Source: an uncultured Polyangiaceae bacterium
Lineage (GTDB): Bacteria > Myxococcota_A > Polyangia > Polyangiales > Polyangiaceae
Assembly: GCA_938004815.1 (NCBI GenBank)
Contig: CALKVR010000538.1
Coordinates: 1 to 5,908 of the forward strand
DNA length: 5,908 nucleotides
Direction: 5' to 3'
Shown: positions 4,450-5,908 of the stretch, in pieces
How the letters are laid out: each line of letters opens with the position of its first letter
Position numbering within the stretch: position 1 is the stretch's first letter
The notes under the pieces: generated by a model
What the model was told of the DNA's origin: nothing
Database searches by the model: none
The model's input: only the letters and a program-made list of their open reading frames with translations
Program-made: the position numbers and the translations under genes

Positions 4450-5908
4450 CTATTCGGTCTCGAACTTCACCGAGGCGGTCACCGCTTTGCCCGCGACCAC
4501 GTTGACGGAGACGCTCTTGCGCTTGCCGTCGTGGATGAACGTGACCGAGTGCGGGCCCGGCGGCGCCGAGACGACCTGCGGCGTGCTGCCGATCGGGCGC
4601 CCATCGAGCACGACCTTGGAGACCGGGATCGAGTTGATGCGGATCGTGCCGGTGCCGGTCGCGGCGGGATCCTTCGGCGGATCCTTCGGCGGATCCTTCG
4701 GGCCGGGGCCGGGGCCGGGGCCGGGGCCAGGACCCGGACCGGGACCAGGCGTCGGCGTCGCCACGGCCTGGCCCTTCTCGACGAGCTCGATCTCGAGCGT
4801 GCGCTCGGCCTGCCCGTCTTCGAAGGTGATCTCCTTCTCGAAGTCCTCCATCCCCTTCTTGGTGGCGACGAGCTTCCACTGGTCTTTGGTGTCGATGTTG
4901 ATCGACACCGGCGGGCTCTTCCAGATGGCGTCGGCGAGCTTCTTCTCGACCTTCTTGCCGTCGACCACGCTCGAGAGCACGACCTGCGCGCCCTCGGTCT
5001 TGAGCTCGAGGGTGAGCTTGCCGCGGACGACCTTGGGCTTGTACTCGCCCAGATCTTCCATCTTGTTCTTGGCGACCGTGATCTTGCGCTCTTCGGACGC
5101 GTAGCGCTCGCCGCCGTCGAGCTTGATCGTGTGCTCGCCCGGCGACAGATCCGTCAGCGTCGCCGGGAGCGAGCCGCGCTCCTTGCCGTCGACGTAGATC
5201 TTCACGCCGGTGGGGCCGACGAGCTTGATGCCGGTGCCCTCGGGCAACGGCTCGGCCGAGCTCGACGCCGAGGCGACCGGCTCTTCGGTCGTCTTCTTCT
5301 CGCCGTCGGCGACGGTGATGGTGACGACCTTTTCTTTGCCGGCCTCGACGTTGGCCGTCTCTTCGACGATCGGCGCGCCGTCGACGATGACCTTGATCGA
5401 CTTCTTGCCGGTGTCGAGGTCGCCCACGCGGCAGGGCGTGGTGTCGCAGCGCTTCTGCCCGTCGACGAAGATCTCGGCCTTGGCGATCGGGTTGCCGCTC
5501 TTGGCCTTGAGCTCGATCTTCAGGTCGCCGGTGCGCGGGAGCAGCATGAACACGCCGAGCGCGACGACGGCCACGAGCGCGAGCCCGCCGAGGATCACGC
5601 CGAGCTTGCTCCCGCCGCCGTCACGCGCGCGAACGACGGTGGGCTCGTCGATGCGCTGCGGCGGCATCGGCATGTGCGGGACGGCCGCGACGGGCACCGG
5701 CGCGGGAGCCTGCGGCTGCTGCATGACGACGGTCGACTGCATCGGAGGCGCGGGCGCCGCCGGTGGCGGCATGGGCGCCGGAACCGCAGGCGGAGCCGGC
5801 ACGCTGCGCGCGGCGGCTGTACCCCCGGAGCTGGCGAGGAGCGCGGCGGCGGCACCGGCGACCTTGGACTGCGGCGGGGGGACCGACACCGGCGGGGGGA
5901 CCGACACC
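4450..5908 (-). CDS. Proline-rich, membrane-spanning PEGA-repeat protein (5' partial)
   Basis: Residues are counted from the GTG at base 5907, which is probably not the true start: a tandem 18-base repeat runs through it and off the window edge. The visible 485 residues comprise a Pro/Ala-rich, probably disordered segment (1-90), one membrane span (about 102-124), and a long C-terminal part made of PEGA-like beta repeats. These lie at about 128-200 (IFVDGQKRCDTTPCRVGDL), 226-285 (IYVDGKERGSLPATL then LSPGEHTIKL), a diverged one at 294-377, and 418-484 (VVLDGRPIGSTPQ then APPGPHSVTF). Repeats 3 and 4 are joined by a Gly-Pro dipeptide linker (386-403) and three KDPP units. Cys154 and Cys159 could form a disulfide in repeat 1. 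PEGA domains are extracytoplasmic folds with no catalytic activity. In myxobacteria this order (Pro-rich, one span, PEGA) often follows an N-terminal Ser/Thr kinase domain, which would lie outside the window; that is inference. It stops eight bases from the pilin cluster on the opposite strand and is probably unrelated to it. Confidence 0.82.
   Translation of the reverse strand, partial: VSVPPPVSVPPPQSKVAGAAAALLASSGGTAAARSVPAPPAVPAPMPPPAAPAPPMQSTVVMQQPQAPAPVPVAAVPHMPMPPQRIDEPTVVRARDGGGSKLGVILGGLALVAVVALGVFMLLPRTGDLKIELKAKSGNPIAKAEIFVDGQKRCDTTPCRVGDLDTGKKSIKVIVDGAPIVEETANVEAGKEKVVTITVADGEKKTTEEPVASASSSAEPLPEGTGIKLVGPTGVKIYVDGKERGSLPATLTDLSPGEHTIKLDGGERYASEERKITVAKNKMEDLGEYKPKVVRGKLTLELKTEGAQVVLSSVVDGKKVEKKLADAIWKSPPVSINIDTKDQWKLVATKKGMEDFEKEITFEDGQAERTLEIELVEKGQAVATPTPGPGPGPGPGPGPGPGPKDPPKDPPKDPAATGTGTIRINSIPVSKVVLDGRPIGSTPQVVSAPPGPHSVTFIHDGKRKSVSVNVVAGKAVTASVKFETE
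4667..4702. repeat. Three 12-base tandem repeats (KDPP units)
   Basis: GGATCCTTCGGC is repeated three times (4667, 4679, 4691), the last copy ending in G instead of C. On the minus strand it encodes the three Lys-Asp-Pro-Pro units of the PEGA protein linker. The near identity at DNA level points to recent expansion by slippage. Confidence 0.9.
4700..4728. repeat. GGGGCC hexanucleotide tract, possible G-quadruplex
   Basis: The plus strand has GGG at 4700-4702 and GGGG at 4705, 4711, 4717 and 4723, each followed by CC. Five G-runs with two-base loops fit the standard G-quadruplex pattern. The plus strand is the template strand of the PEGA gene. The tract continues as decayed GGACCN units to about 4749. 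On the minus strand it encodes alternating Gly-Pro (residues 386-403). Confidence 0.85.
5873..5908. repeat. Two perfect 18-base tandem repeats at the window edge
   Basis: GGCGGGGGGACCGACACC occurs at 5873-5890 and again, identically, at 5891-5908, where the window ends. On the minus strand each copy encodes Val-Ser-Val-Pro-Pro-Pro. The array may continue outside the window. Confidence 0.9.

Noticed and set aside
4235..4879. 214-codon minus-strand ORF overlapping the PEGA gene end and the TPR-like gene
   Set aside because: It is out of frame with the PEGA reading frame on the same strand, Arg-rich, and crosses the convergent junction without any motif.

Overview
The window is GC-rich DNA with dense coding and small gaps. 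Its gene content points to a myxobacterium-like organism (Myxococcota, perhaps Polyangiales). That placement is an inference from four things: a PilR-type regulator followed by pilin genes, pilins with an acidic DxDxD loop and a C-terminal ...EYE or ...ETE end, a proline-rich PEGA membrane protein, and the base composition. No rRNA, tRNA, CRISPR array or transposase was seen.

Layout. (1) Bases 1-1454 (+) hold most of a sigma-54-dependent response regulator of the PilR type, cut at its 5' end by the window edge. (2) Bases 1527-2147, 2318-2983 and 3003-3497 (+) hold three tandem, diverged pilin-family genes. The first two are orthodox prepilins with a Gly/Phe-Thr-Leu-Val-Glu cleavage site. The third aligns without gaps over the N-terminal helix but lacks both the Gly before the cleavage site and the Glu at mature position 5. 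(3) Bases 3497-4441 (+) hold a membrane-anchored, TPR-like protein whose start codon overlaps the stop of the third pilin gene. (4) Bases 4450-5908 (-), converging on this cluster with an 8-base gap, hold the C-terminal part of a proline-rich, single-membrane-span protein with several PEGA-like repeats. It is also cut by the window edge and may be the tail of a Ser/Thr kinase or a similar surface protein.

How the genes may work together. In several proteobacteria and in Myxococcus, PilS/PilR activates pilin transcription through sigma-54 RNA polymerase. Here pilR lies directly upstream of pilin genes. A close match to the sigma-54 -24/-12 consensus (bases 1528-1543, 11 of 12 specified positions) sits at the start of the first pilin gene, overlapping the start codon favoured by the ribosome binding site. 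The pilin genes and the TPR-like gene look like one transcription unit, with short stem-loops after pilin 1 and pilin 2 that could set stepwise expression.

The points most worth a second look are the degenerate third pilin, the conflict between promoter and start codon at pilin 1, the hairpin around the pilin 3 start codon, the replacement of the usual Pro22 by Tyr in pilins 1 and 2, and a GGGGCC hexanucleotide tract in the PEGA gene that encodes a Gly-Pro linker and could form a G-quadruplex.
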